DNA from: DASYUM01 sp036001225
GTDB lineage: Bacteria > Methylomirabilota > Methylomirabilia > Rokubacteriales > DASRDR01
DNA length: 18,736 nucleotides
Direction of reading: 5' to 3'
Assembly (NCBI GenBank): GCA_036001225.1
Contig: DASYUM010000277.1
Coordinates: forward strand, 1-18,736
Shown: positions 7,809-15,420 of the stretch, piece by piece
How the letters are laid out: every line of letters begins with the position of its first letter
Numbering within the stretch: position 1 is the stretch's first letter
Program-made: the position numbers and the translations under genes
Notes under the pieces: model-generated
What the model was told of the DNA's origin: nothing
The model's input: the letters and a program-made list of their open reading frames with translations, nothing else
Databases searched by the model: none

Positions 7809-7833
7809 GACCCGGCCCTGGAGGGGCCGGGTC
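7809..7833 (+). terminator. Strong GC hairpin with short T-run, between two minus-strand genes
   Basis: A perfect 10-base stem, 7809-7818 (gacccggccc) with 7824-7833 (gggccgggtc), closes a 5-base loop. On the plus strand it is followed by ttt. It lies about 77 bases upstream of the cyclase start. It resembles a terminator for plus-strand transcription, although no plus-strand gene ends here. It could instead be a leader structure of the cyclase mRNA. Confidence 0.4.
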
Positions 7834-7888
7834 TTTCGGTGGGACCCCGAGCGGCCAGCGGTGGCTGACCGCTGAGGTCCCTAAGAAG

Positions 7889-7909
7889 GGCCGGCGGCGG
7901 TCGCCGGCC
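7889..7909 (-). terminator. Probable terminator of the collagen-like gene
   Basis: A perfect 8-base stem, ggccggcg (7889-7896) with cgccggcc (7902-7909), sits 6 bases past the collagen-like stop codon. On the minus strand it is followed by the pyrimidine-rich cttctta. This is a plausible intrinsic terminator with a poor T-tract. Confidence 0.42.
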
Positions 7910-7915
7910 GAGTGC

Positions 7916-8683
7916 TCAGGGGGCGAACTTGGCGGTCCAGCGCATCGCGAGCGGCGCGGGGTTCGCCAGGCTCGGCTGCACCCCGATCGTGATGAGGTCG
8001 CCGGCCGAGAAGCCGACGGAGTTGGTCGTGTCGGAGCAGTTCATGGTGACCTCGAAAGTCATACACGTGATCGTGGTGTCCGCGCCGTTCTTGCGGACAG
8101 TAAAGGTATACGCCTTCGCACTGGCCGCCGCCCCGGGACTCCCTTCGAGGCGGACGGAGAAGTACGACAACGTCCCCGTGACGGGTACCACCTGATCCGC
8201 CTCGGCTTCCGTCGAGAAGTCGCCGCCATGGAACATCGGGACGAAGTTGAGGGCGTTCGCGACGAGGTTCGCGCCCCCGGTGCCGCCGCCGACGATGAAC
8301 GAGCCACCCCCCGACCCCGCCGGGCCGGTGGGTCCGGTCGGGCCGGCCACGCCGGCGCCCGTCAGTCTAGTCGCGCCATCCGCGCCCGTAGGGCCGGTCG
8401 ACCCGGCGATGCCCTGGCTGCCGGTCGGCCCCGTCGGCCCGACGGCCCCCTGCGGACCGGTCGGCCCCGGCGCGCCCGCTGCCCCGGTCGGCCCGATCGC
8501 TCCCGGGACCCCCTGCGGACCGGTCGGCCCAACGGCCCCTGGCGCGCCGGCCGCGCCGGTCGGCCCGATCGCTCCCGGAACCCCCTGCGGACCGGTCGGC
8601 CCCACGGCCCCCGCTGCGCCCGTCGGCCCCTGCGCCCCGGCCGAACCCGTCGGCCCCGTGGCACGTCGTGTCACTGCCGGCAC
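7916..8683 (-). CDS. Collagen-like (Gly-X-Y repeat) protein with globular C-terminal domain
   Basis: A 255-residue protein. After a short N-terminus (MPAVTRRAT) there are 32 uninterrupted Gly-X-Y triplets, rich in GPTGPQG, GAIGPTG and GAAGAPG. A break with GATRLTG follows, then a few more GPT triplets and a Gly-rich hinge. From about residue 140 comes a beta-rich domain (LNFVPMFHGG, LSYFSVRLEG, AYTFTVRKNG, SVGFSAGDLITIGV) like C-terminal domains of bacterial or phage collagen-like fibres. Such proteins form surface filaments or fibre stalks, often trimeric. Only GTG at 8681-8683 can start this frame, because a stop lies a little upstream, and the ribosome site is weak. No signal peptide or anchor is seen, so how it reaches the surface is unclear. 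A plus-strand frame over the same DNA is rich in GPVGP and is the antisense reading. Confidence 0.82.
   Translation of the reverse strand: MPAVTRRATGPTGSAGAQGPTGAAGAVGPTGPQGVPGAIGPTGAAGAPGAVGPTGPQGVPGAIGPTGAAGAPGPTGPQGAVGPTGPTGSQGIAGSTGPTGADGATRLTGAGVAGPTGPTGPAGSGGGSFIVGGGTGGANLVANALNFVPMFHGGDFSTEAEADQVVPVTGTLSYFSVRLEGSPGAAASAKAYTFTVRKNGADTTITCMTFEVTMNCSDTTNSVGFSAGDLITIGVQPSLANPAPLAMRWTAKFAP
8486..8612. repeat. Internal 72-base repeat inside the collagen-like gene
   Basis: Bases 8486-8540 and 8558-8612 are the same 55-base word with three mismatches, offset by exactly 72 bases (24 codons, eight Gly-X-Y triplets). In protein this is a repeated block containing GPTGPQGVPGAIGPTGAAGAP. Such near-identical tandem units allow length change by slippage or unequal recombination. 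Confidence 0.8.
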
Positions 8684-9077
8684 CGCGTCCGTCTCATCGA
8701 CGCGCGCAGTCGCGACCCTTACTGAACCTCACGTAAAGCTGGCGACAGCGACGCGGACCAGATAGAAGCGGCCTCCGTCCAGGGCAACGGACTTGCCAAG
8801 AGCCGGAGACCCATAAGCGCCGCTACTTGCGGGGCGGGCAGCGCAGGACCGGACGGAAACGAGTGGTCAAGTCGTTGCCGGGCGGTGACTCCATGACCAG
8901 GCGCTGAGCGCGGTCGGCGACACGGCGCCAGCCGCTGGATCACTGCCACCGGTCCGTTGGTTCGTCGCGCGGCGCGCCGCGCGCGATGGCGGCGGCACGG
9001 CAGCCGCGGCCTTTCCGATCTCCAGGCTTGCCTTCCCCGCGGCTACGGTGCCAATATGCCGAAGCGGCAGCCCGACC
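8684..9077. other. Divergent intergenic region between collagen-like gene and gspA
   Basis: About 390 bases without a convincing gene. The open frames here look like random high-GC readings. It must hold the promoters for the leftward collagen-like gene and the rightward GspA operon. An 18-base perfect palindrome (cgcgcggcgcgccgcgcg, 8966-8983) lies about 95 bases upstream of the GspA start and could be an operator or just a CpG-rich stretch. No T-rich terminator and no RNA gene was recognised. Confidence 0.5.
8759..8787 (-). promoter_or_regulatory. Possible sigma70-like promoter for the collagen-like gene
   Basis: On the minus strand, ttgccc (8782-8787) and tatctg (8759-8764) are separated by 17 bases. 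They lie roughly 75 bases upstream of the GTG start. Matches to consensus are partial and the region is GC-rich, so this is only a candidate. Confidence 0.22.
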
Positions 9078-10784
9078 ATGGTGCAGACCCGTCTCTCGGC
9101 CGAGGCCAGGCCCATCCGGGCGCTCTACGCGTCGTACTTCGGGCTGACCGAAGCCCCGTTCTCCATCGCGCCCGATCCCCGCTACCTCTTCATGAGCGAG
9201 CGGCACCGGGAGGCGCTGGCCCATCTCCTCTACGGGAGCGGGGAGGGCGGCGGCTTCGTCCAGCTGACGGGCGAGGTGGGCACCGGCAAGACCACGCTCT
9301 GCCGGGCCCTGCTCGAGCAGCTTCCGCCCGAGGTGGACGTGGCCCTGATCCTGAACCCCCGGCTCACCGCCTTCGAGCTGCTGGCCACCGTCTGCGACGA
9401 GCTGCGCATCCCCTACCGGCGCGACACCATCAGCCTGAAGGAGCTGGTCGACGAGCTCGACCGCCACCTGCTCGACGCGCACGCCGCCGGCCGGCGCACC
9501 GTCCTCATCATCGACGAGGCCCAGGACTTGGCGCCCGACGTGCTCGAGCAGGTCCGGCTGCTGACCAACCTCGAGACCGAGCGCGAGAAGCTCCTCCAGA
9601 TCATCCTGATCGGCCAGCCGGAGCTGCTGGCCCTGCTCGATCGCCCGGAGCTCCGCCAGCTCGGGCAGCGGGTCACGGCGCGCTATCACCTCGGCCCGTT
9701 CTCCGCCCGGGAGACCGGGGAGTACATCCGCCACCGCCTGAAGGTGGCCGGCCGCGATGAGGCCGCCACCGCCGGACCCCTCTTCACCCGGGGGGCCATC
9801 CAGCAAGTCCACCGCGCCGCCGGGGGCGTGCCGCGATTGATCAACGTGATCTGCGACCGCGCACTCCTCGGTGCCTACGCCCACGACCGCACGCGGATCG
9901 ACACGGCCACCGTCCGGCGGGCGGCCCGCGAGGTGCTGGGTCGGGGCCGGCGGCCCGCGTCCGCCCGGCCGGCGTCGTGGCTGGCCGGCGCGGCGCTGGC
10001 TGCCGCGCTCGCCGCGGTCTGGCTCGTGGCGAGCCCGGGACGGCTGGGACCGCTTCTTCCGAGGCTCGTGCCGGAACGCGCCAGGCCGACGGCCGCGCCG
10101 GCTTCCCCGCGGGGACCCGTCGCGCCGCCCGCGATCGCGGCGCGGCCGACCGCCTCCCGGCTGGCTGACCTGCTGGCCACGCCGGGGCTCCGGAGCGACC
10201 GGCCGGCGGCCCTGGCCCGCCTCTATGCGCGATGGCGTCCGGACACGCGGGCCGGCGCGCCGGCGGGCGCCTGCGAGCAGGAGCGCCTGGGCGAGCTGCG
10301 CTGCCTGACCCGGGCGGGCACCTGGACCCGACTCCGTCCCTTCGATGTCCCGGCCGTCATCGAGCTGGTGACGCCGGCCGGCGACCGGCACCACGCGACG
10401 GTGATCCGGTTGACCGAGGACACGGCGACGCTCGACCTCGACGACCGGCCGCGCCCGTTCGCGCTCGCCGAGATCGACCGCTACTGGACCGGCGCCTTCG
10501 TCCTGCTGTGGAAGCCGCCCGCGCTCGAGAGCTTCCTCATCCGTCCCGGCACCCGGGGCAAGGACATCCTCTGGCTCCGCGGCCGGCTCGCCGCGCTGGA
10601 CGGGAGCTCGGTCCCGGGGCCCGACGCGCGGCTCTACGACGAAGCCCTGAAGCAGCGGGTGATCGCCTTCCAGCGAAGCCGCCAGCTCACCGACGACGGC
10701 ATCGCCGGCGAGGAGACGCTGGCGCTTGTCGCGCTGGCTGCCCGGGAGCCCGGCACGCCGTCGCTCTCGGGATCGAGGCCCTGA
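9078..10784 (+). CDS. gspA: GspA/ExeA-type AAA ATPase with peptidoglycan-binding domain
   Basis: A 568-residue inner-membrane ATPase of the ExeA/GspA family, which helps insert the type II secretion secretin through peptidoglycan. The N-terminus contains the family signature YFGLTEAPFSIAPDPRYLF. Walker A is GEVGTGKT (65-72), Walker B is LIIDEAQD (143-150), and sensor-like GGVPRLINVICDRAL follows. One transmembrane helix lies at about 301-318 (WLAGAALAAALAAVWLVA), then a Pro/Ala-rich linker. The periplasmic part has a peptidase-C39-like fold segment (LRCLTRAGTWTRLRPFDVPA, then FVLLWKPP) and a C-terminal PG_binding_1 domain (ILWLRGRLAAL, VIAFQRSRQLTDDGIAGEET). ATG 9078 is preferred; GTG 9048 or GTG 9081 are alternatives and no strong ribosome site decides. 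gspB follows after 5 bases. No core T2SS genes (gspC-O) are visible in this window. Confidence 0.9.
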   Translation: MVQTRLSAEARPIRALYASYFGLTEAPFSIAPDPRYLFMSERHREALAHLLYGSGEGGGFVQLTGEVGTGKTTLCRALLEQLPPEVDVALILNPRLTAFELLATVCDELRIPYRRDTISLKELVDELDRHLLDAHAAGRRTVLIIDEAQDLAPDVLEQVRLLTNLETEREKLLQIILIGQPELLALLDRPELRQLGQRVTARYHLGPFSARETGEYIRHRLKVAGRDEAATAGPLFTRGAIQQVHRAAGGVPRLINVICDRALLGAYAHDRTRIDTATVRRAAREVLGRGRRPASARPASWLAGAALAAALAAVWLVASPGRLGPLLPRLVPERARPTAAPASPRGPVAPPAIAARPTASRLADLLATPGLRSDRPAALARLYARWRPDTRAGAPAGACEQERLGELRCLTRAGTWTRLRPFDVPAVIELVTPAGDRHHATVIRLTEDTATLDLDDRPRPFALAEIDRYWTGAFVLLWKPPALESFLIRPGTRGKDILWLRGRLAALDGSSVPGPDARLYDEALKQRVIAFQRSRQLTDDGIAGEETLALVALAAREPGTPSLSGSRP

Positions 10785-10789
10785 GAGGA

Positions 10790-11626
10790 ATGTCGTACAT
10801 CCTCGACGCCCTCCGGAAGGCGGAGCAGCAGCGCCGGCTCCTGCGCGTGCCGACGCTCGAGGACGTGTACGCCCCCGGCCCGAAGCCCCGTCCCCGCGTG
10901 GGGCCGTGGGTCGTCGCGCTGGCCATCCTCGTGAACGCCGCCGTCCTGGCCGGAATCCTCCACCTGGCGGCGATCGGGCGCGGCCGGGCACCGAGCCCGG
11001 TCGCGTACTCCCCGGCCGCCCCCCCGGCGCCGGCGGGCGACTCGCCGGGACGGGCGCGCGAGCCGGCGCCGAGCCTCGCGGCCGCGGTTCCGGCGCCGGC
11101 GGCGTCGACACCGACGGTCCGCGCGGCGGCACCCACCGCGCCCGTCCACCCGGCCCCCGGGCGGCCGGCGCTCGAGCCGCCAGGCCCAGCGAGCCCCGGC
11201 CCTCCGATCGCGCGGACGCGGCCCGAACCGGCGCCGCTCCCGGCCGCCGGACCTGCCCGGCCGCCGACCATGAGCGGCGCCGTCGCGCCGGCGGCGGCGT
11301 CCCCCGCCGCCCCGAGCGGGACGGAGAGCGACAACGAGGATGAGGCGCCGGCCCCCGCGCCGGCGGGGCCGCGGGTCGCCGGAGCCCCGCCGGCCCGCGA
11401 CTCGGCGGTAGTCCGGGGACCCGTCGAGGGGCTCACCCTGGACGTGCTCGTCTACTCCGAGACCGCGGCGCAGCGGCTCGTCTTCATCAACAGCAAGCGC
11501 TACGTCGAGGGCGATCGGGTGGAGGGGAAGTTCGTCGTCGAGGCGATCACCGTCGAGGGCGCGGTCCTCCGCTACGAGGGCCAGCGGCTCCTCCTGCGCC
11601 CGAAGTCCAACCCCTACGTCCGCTGA
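10790..11626 (+). CDS. gspB: GspB-like type II secretion assembly partner
   Basis: A 278-residue single-pass membrane protein. It starts MSYILDALRKAEQQRRL, the typical N-terminal GspB motif. One helix follows at about residues 39-60 (WVVALAILVNAAVLAGILHL), then about 140 residues of Pro/Ala-rich low-complexity linker crossing the periplasm. The C-terminal T2SSB domain contains LDVLVYSETAAQRLVFINSK, RYVEGDRV and GAVLRYEGQRLLLRP. GspB pairs with GspA to help the secretin multimer assemble. The ATG at 10790 overlaps nothing but sits 5 bases after the gspA stop, and gagagg just upstream (10783-10788) serves as ribosome site. The longer open frame upstream overlaps gspA and has no protein-like character. 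The next gene starts 10 bases later. Confidence 0.9.
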   Translation: MSYILDALRKAEQQRRLLRVPTLEDVYAPGPKPRPRVGPWVVALAILVNAAVLAGILHLAAIGRGRAPSPVAYSPAAPPAPAGDSPGRAREPAPSLAAAVPAPAASTPTVRAAAPTAPVHPAPGRPALEPPGPASPGPPIARTRPEPAPLPAAGPARPPTMSGAVAPAAASPAAPSGTESDNEDEAPAPAPAGPRVAGAPPARDSAVVRGPVEGLTLDVLVYSETAAQRLVFINSKRYVEGDRVEGKFVVEAITVEGAVLRYEGQRLLLRPKSNPYVR

Positions 11627-11636
11627 GGAAGGCTCC

Positions 11637-13028
11637 GTGCCCGCCCGCTACACGCTGATCAACCCAACGACCGAAGAGCCATTCCGCGAGGTCGCCTACA
11701 CGACGGAGGCCGAGCTCGAGGCCGCCGTCGATCGCGCGCGGGCCGCCCAGGGGGCGTGGCGGCGGACGCCGGTGGCCGAGCGCGCGCGCGTGGTCGGCCA
11801 GATGGTCCCGGCCTTCCGGGCCATGGCCGACCAGGTGGCGCTCGACATCACCCGGCAGATGGGCAAGCCGCTTCAGCAGGCGCGGAACGAGATCAACACC
11901 ATGATCGACCGCGCCGAGACCATGGGCCGGCTGGCCGCCGGCGCCCTCGCCGACGAGCCCCTCGCGCCCAAGGACGGCTTCGCGCGGTTCATCCGCCACG
12001 AGCCGCTGGGCGTCGTGCTGGACGTCGCGGCCTGGAACTACCCGCTCCTCATCGCCGTCAACGTGATCGTGCCCGCGCTCCTGGCCGGCAACGCGGTGCT
12101 GGTCAAGCACGCCCGCCTCACCCCGCTCTGCGGCGGCCACTTCGCGGACGCCTTCGCCCGCACCGAGCTGCCCGAGGGCCTGATCGCCGCGGTGACCCTC
12201 GACCACGAGACGACCGCCAAGCTGATCCGCTCGGGACGGGTGGACTACGTCTCCTTCACCGGGTCGGTCGCCGGCGGCCGCGAGATCTACGGCCACGTGG
12301 CGCACCGCTTCATCGACGCCGGGCTCGAGCTGGGCGGCAAGGATCCCGCGTACGTGTGCGAAGACGCCAACTTCGAGTTCGCGGTCGAGAACGTGGTCGA
12401 TGGCGCCTTCTACAACGCGGGGCAGAGCTGCTGCGGCATCGAGCGGGTCTACGTGGCGCCGGCGATCTTCGACCGCTTCGTGGAGGCGGCCGTCGCGCTG
12501 GTGCGCCAGTACCGGGTCGGCGATCCCGAGGACCCGGCGACCACGCTGGGGCCGCTCGCCCACCGGAAGGGGGCGGCCCTGGTCGAGGCGCACGTGGCCG
12601 AGGCGCGCGCGGCCGGGGCGCGGGTCCTGACCGGCGGCGGGCCGCGGCGGGGCCGGGGCTATTTCGTCGAACCGGCGGTGCTGACCCAGGTGCACCACGG
12701 GATGCGGGTGATGTGGGAGGAGAGCTTCGGCCCCGTCGTCGGGATCATGCCCGCGCGGGACGACGCCGAGGCGGTGCGCTTGATGAACGACAGCCCCTAC
12801 GGCCTCACCGCGTCGGTGTGGACGGAGGACATGGACCGCGCCACCCGGCTGATGGCGGAGCTGGACGCGGGCACCGTCTACGCCAACCGCTGCGACTACC
12901 TGGACCCCATGCTTCCGTGGGTGGGGGTCAAGGACAGCGGCAAGGGCTGCTCCCTCTCGCACCTCGGGTTCGGCCACCTGACGCGGCCGAAAAGCTTCCA
13001 CCTCCGCACCCGCACGCGCGCGGCCTGA
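11637..13028 (+). CDS. NAD(P)-dependent aldehyde dehydrogenase
   Basis: A 463-residue enzyme of the aldehyde dehydrogenase superfamily that oxidises an aldehyde to its acid. Active-site residues are all present: Asn134 (AAWNYPLLI), Lys157 (NAVLVKHA), Glu231 (LELGGKDPA) and nucleophile Cys265 (NAGQSCCGIERVYV). The C-terminal WEESFGPVVGIM and SPYGLTASVWT motifs are also present. The KHA in the coenzyme site, where many members have KPS, is seen in succinate-semialdehyde dehydrogenase-like groups, so that subfamily is possible but the substrate is unproven. Length is slightly short for the family (about 480-500) but all motifs are in place. The start is GTG 11637 after gaggaagg (11625-11632). 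It lies 10 bases after gspB and 2 bases before the aldo/keto reductase, suggesting one transcript. Confidence 0.92.
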   Translation: MPARYTLINPTTEEPFREVAYTTEAELEAAVDRARAAQGAWRRTPVAERARVVGQMVPAFRAMADQVALDITRQMGKPLQQARNEINTMIDRAETMGRLAAGALADEPLAPKDGFARFIRHEPLGVVLDVAAWNYPLLIAVNVIVPALLAGNAVLVKHARLTPLCGGHFADAFARTELPEGLIAAVTLDHETTAKLIRSGRVDYVSFTGSVAGGREIYGHVAHRFIDAGLELGGKDPAYVCEDANFEFAVENVVDGAFYNAGQSCCGIERVYVAPAIFDRFVEAAVALVRQYRVGDPEDPATTLGPLAHRKGAALVEAHVAEARAAGARVLTGGGPRRGRGYFVEPAVLTQVHHGMRVMWEESFGPVVGIMPARDDAEAVRLMNDSPYGLTASVWTEDMDRATRLMAELDAGTVYANRCDYLDPMLPWVGVKDSGKGCSLSHLGFGHLTRPKSFHLRTRTRAA

Positions 13029-13030
13029 CC

Positions 13031-13897
13031 GTGGAGCGACGCCGCCTCGGCCGGACGGGACACTCGAGCACAGTCGTCACCTTCGGCGCGGCCGGCATCG
13101 GCCGCGTGGGGCAGGACGTCGCCGATCGCGCGATCCAGACCGCGCTGGACCACGGCGTCAACCACGTGGACGTGGCCCCGAGCTACGGCGAGGCCGAGCT
13201 TCGGCTCCGGCCGTGGATGGCGACGATCCGCGAGGGGATCTTCCTCGGCGGCAAGACCCGGGAGCGCACCCGGGAGGCGGCCCGAGCCGAGCTCCGCCGT
13301 TCGCTCGAGCGGCTGGGAACCGATCGGTTCGATCTCTACCAACTCCACTCCGTCGGCAAGCTTCCCGACCTCGACGCCTGCACCGCGCGCGGAGGGGCGC
13401 TGGAAGCGCTCATCCAAGCGCGCGACGAAGGGCTCGTCCGCTGGCTCGGCATTACCGGTCACACCCACGACGCGCCCCGCACGCACCTGGAGGCGCTCCG
13501 CCGCTTCGACTTCGACACCGTGATGTTCCCGCTGAACTTCGTGCTGTGGGCCGACCCCGCCTATCGGCGTGATGCCGAGGCGCTGCTCGAGGCGTGCCGA
13601 GCCCGCGACATCGGCGTCCACGTGATCAAGGCGCTGGCCAAGGACCCCTGGGGCGATCGCCCGCACACGCATACCACGTGGTACGAGCCGTTCACCGACC
13701 AGCCCACCATCGACCGCGCGGCGGCCTTCGTCCTCGCCCGTCCGGTGACGACGCTGTGCAGCACCGGCGACGTCACCGTCCTGCCCAAGCTCCTCGACGC
13801 CGCCGAGCGCGCCCGCCCCCTCGACCCCGCGGCCGAGGCCGACCTCCTCGCGGCCGCCGACCACTACCACTCGCCGTTCGTCGGCGCCTGGGCCTGA
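13031..13897 (+). CDS. Aldo/keto reductase
   Basis: A 288-residue NADPH-dependent TIM-barrel oxidoreductase that interconverts aldehydes or ketones with alcohols. The catalytic tetrad is complete: Asp47 and Tyr52 (HVDVAPSYGEAE), Lys75 (FLGGKTRERT) and His106 (DLYQLHSVGK). The C-terminal half is compatible with an AKR fold, for example RWLGITGHTH and VTTLCSTGDVTVLPKLLDA. The GTG start at 13031 comes 2 bases after the dehydrogenase stop, a spacing typical of translational coupling; no independent ribosome site is evident. Together the pair could run aldehyde oxidation and reduction in one pathway. The substrate is unknown. Confidence 0.9.
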   Translation: MERRRLGRTGHSSTVVTFGAAGIGRVGQDVADRAIQTALDHGVNHVDVAPSYGEAELRLRPWMATIREGIFLGGKTRERTREAARAELRRSLERLGTDRFDLYQLHSVGKLPDLDACTARGGALEALIQARDEGLVRWLGITGHTHDAPRTHLEALRRFDFDTVMFPLNFVLWADPAYRRDAEALLEACRARDIGVHVIKALAKDPWGDRPHTHTTWYEPFTDQPTIDRAAAFVLARPVTTLCSTGDVTVLPKLLDAAERARPLDPAAEADLLAAADHYHSPFVGAWA

Positions 13898-14415
13898 CCC
13901 GCCGCCCGGCGTCAAGAGCGCGACCGGCGGTCGAAGCCGGCCCCGGAGTGGCAGACGTCAGCGCTCGCCGGCTGACGTGCGACACCGTCGCGCAGCGCTA
14001 CAGCGGACTCGGCCTGATGACCCCGGTGTCAAGGAGCCCGGGCCTCGGATGGCAATAGCTGCAAACAGTCCGGGGTTTTAGCGAGAGTGCAACGATGCCC
14101 GCCCGCCCGCCGTCTTAAGGGAGAGGACTCATCCTTCACATTTCTCGAGACCCGCAAGGTCGGGAGGCAAGTCGATGGATCCGTACGACAGCCGGCCTAT
14201 CACGCTCGATCCGGGGTTGACCGTGCTCGCGCTCCGGGGACTCCGACACCGCGACCGGCACTACCCGTTCATCGAGCGCCACATCAGATGGCGCCAGTCA
14301 CGAGCTTCCACCCCCGCGTTCCGGGATCTCCTTTCGACCTGGTTCCCGACAGTCCGCCATCTCCTGGCTGCCCGGCCGACAGCGGGCTAGCGATCATCAT
14401 CTTCGCGCCGCCGAC
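13898..14415. other. Largely non-coding interval with a hairpin and one small candidate ORF
   Basis: About 520 bases between the aldo/keto reductase and the convergent pseudouridine synthase. A stem acgtcagc (13955-13962) with gctgacgt (13971-13978) and an 8-base loop lies 57 bases after the reductase stop. It may slow or stop transcription, although no T-run follows. Around 14055-14090 base composition is less GC-rich than the surroundings (gcaaacagtccggggtttta). Apart from the 71-codon frame at 14175 I see no gene or RNA that I can support. Confidence 0.45.
14175..14390 (+). CDS. Possible small protein (71 residues), unknown
   Basis: A short open frame, ATG 14175 to TAG 14388-14390, with gggagg about 8 bases before the start, which is better than many annotated genes here. 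The product is Arg/His-rich and basic in the middle (LRGLRHRDRHYPFIERHIRW), then mildly hydrophobic. No domain, signal peptide or membrane helix is recognised. In this GC-rich DNA, frames of this length arise by chance, and third-position bias is weaker than in the clear genes. It is listed as a candidate only. Confidence 0.28.
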   Translation: MDPYDSRPITLDPGLTVLALRGLRHRDRHYPFIERHIRWRQSRASTPAFRDLLSTWFPTVRHLLAARPTAG

Positions 14416-15306
14416 TCATGCCCGTCGGAAGTCCGGCGGGGGCGGGCTCTCGAAGACGACCGGCCGCCCGCCGCTCGGATGGACGAAGCCCAGCCGGGTG
14501 GCGTGCAGGCAGACGCGCCGGAAGGGGTCGCGCCGACTCCCGTAGGCGCGGTCGCCGACGATCGGGTGGCCGAGCGCGGCGAGCTGGGCCCGGATCTGGC
14601 CCCGCCGTCCCGTGACGAGGGCCACCTCGAGCAGCGTCGCCCCCCGGTAGCGTTCCCGCACGCGATACCGGGTGATCGCCGCCCTCCCGCCGCGGCCGCC
14701 GCCGACGGGTCGGACCCGCAAGGTGCGGTCCTCGACGAGGCGGGAGGTCAGCTCACCCGCCTCCTCGCGCACGATGCCCTCCACGCGGGCGATGTACACG
14801 CGCTCGGGCGTCCGCCTCTCGAACTGGGCCTGGAGCGCCCGCTTCACCGCCGGCGACCGGGCGAAGACGAGCAGCCCGGAGGTCTCGCGATCGAGCCGAT
14901 GGACGACGAAGATCCGCCCCGCCCCCCGCGCGGCCACCCAGTTCCGGAGCAGGCGATACGCGGTCCGCTCGCGCTCGGTCTCGGTCGCGATGGTGAGGAG
15001 TCCGGCGGGCTTGTCGATCACGAGGAGGTGCTCGTCCTCGTGCACCAGCCGGAGCGGTGCGGGAAAGGCGGGGGTCGGCCGGCCCAGCTCGACGTGGTCA
15101 TCCGGACCCACCGGGACATCGCCGCGCCGGACCACGCGGCCGTTGACACGCACCCGCCCGCCGGCGAGCCACTGCTTGAGGCGGCGGCCGGAAGCCTCCG
15201 GGTAGAGGCCGCGCAGCCGGTCGCGGAGTGTCCCGTCGGGGCGAGATCCTGCCCGTTCCACGCGTCGCTGGACGACGAGCGTAGCGAGGCGACCGAGGTC
15301 GGTCAA
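14416..15306 (-). CDS. RluA-family 23S rRNA/tRNA pseudouridine synthase
   Basis: Up to 296 residues. An S4 RNA-binding domain spans about residues 27-75 (LRDRLRGLYPEASGRRLKQW, then RVRVNGRVVRRGD). The RluA catalytic domain follows, with the signature VVHRLDRETSGLLVFAR, Asp139 being the nucleophile that isomerises uridine. Later motifs include RGQIRAQLAALGHPIVGDRAYG and VCLHATRLGF. The enzyme converts specific uridines to pseudouridine in rRNA or tRNA; the site cannot be inferred. The longest frame begins at TTG 15304-15306 without a ribosome site. GTG 15259-15261 (281 residues) is equally possible and keeps the whole S4 domain. A stretch upstream carries the shortened REP-like element. The gene stands alone, convergent with the interval on its 3' side. 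Confidence 0.9.
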   Translation of the reverse strand: MTDLGRLATLVVQRRVERAGSRPDGTLRDRLRGLYPEASGRRLKQWLAGGRVRVNGRVVRRGDVPVGPDDHVELGRPTPAFPAPLRLVHEDEHLLVIDKPAGLLTIATETERERTAYRLLRNWVAARGAGRIFVVHRLDRETSGLLVFARSPAVKRALQAQFERRTPERVYIARVEGIVREEAGELTSRLVEDRTLRVRPVGGGRGGRAAITRYRVRERYRGATLLEVALVTGRRGQIRAQLAALGHPIVGDRAYGSRRDPFRRVCLHATRLGFVHPSGGRPVVFESPPPPDFRRA

Positions 15307-15380
15307 GGGCCGGGCGCGAGGCCGATGCCGTGGTGGGCATCGACCCGGTCCCGCTCAGTGACTGGTCGAGGACCTGGCCG

Positions 15381-15420
15381 GGGAGAGGGGGGCCGTCGAG
15401 GCCCCCTCCGAAGAATCTAG
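15381..15420 (+). repeat. REP-like element, shortened copy 3
   Basis: This matches only the distal hairpin half of the elements at 3648-3728 and 18603-18682. It contains ggggggcc, loop gtcga, ggccccctcc, then a tail ending ctag. The 5' hairpin (gcggcggc) is missing or eroded. The final cta (15417-15419) is also the TAG stop codon of the neighbouring minus-strand gene. Confidence 0.68.

Noticed and set aside
8486..8612. Possible CRISPR or intergenic satellite from regularly spaced repeats
   Set aside because: The repeats are in frame, multiples of three and encode Gly-X-Y triplets inside a gene, with no unique spacers.
4478..8725. A 1415-codon plus-strand open frame
   Set aside because: It lies antisense to the cyclase/ATPase/TPR gene and peroxiredoxin start. 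It is open only because high-GC codons rarely form stops; no domains are seen.
8247..8765. Plus-strand Pro/Gly/Val-rich frame with GPVGP repeats
   Set aside because: It is the antisense reading of the Gly-X-Y repeats. The minus strand gives a coherent collagen-like protein with a folded C-terminal domain, while the plus frame does not.
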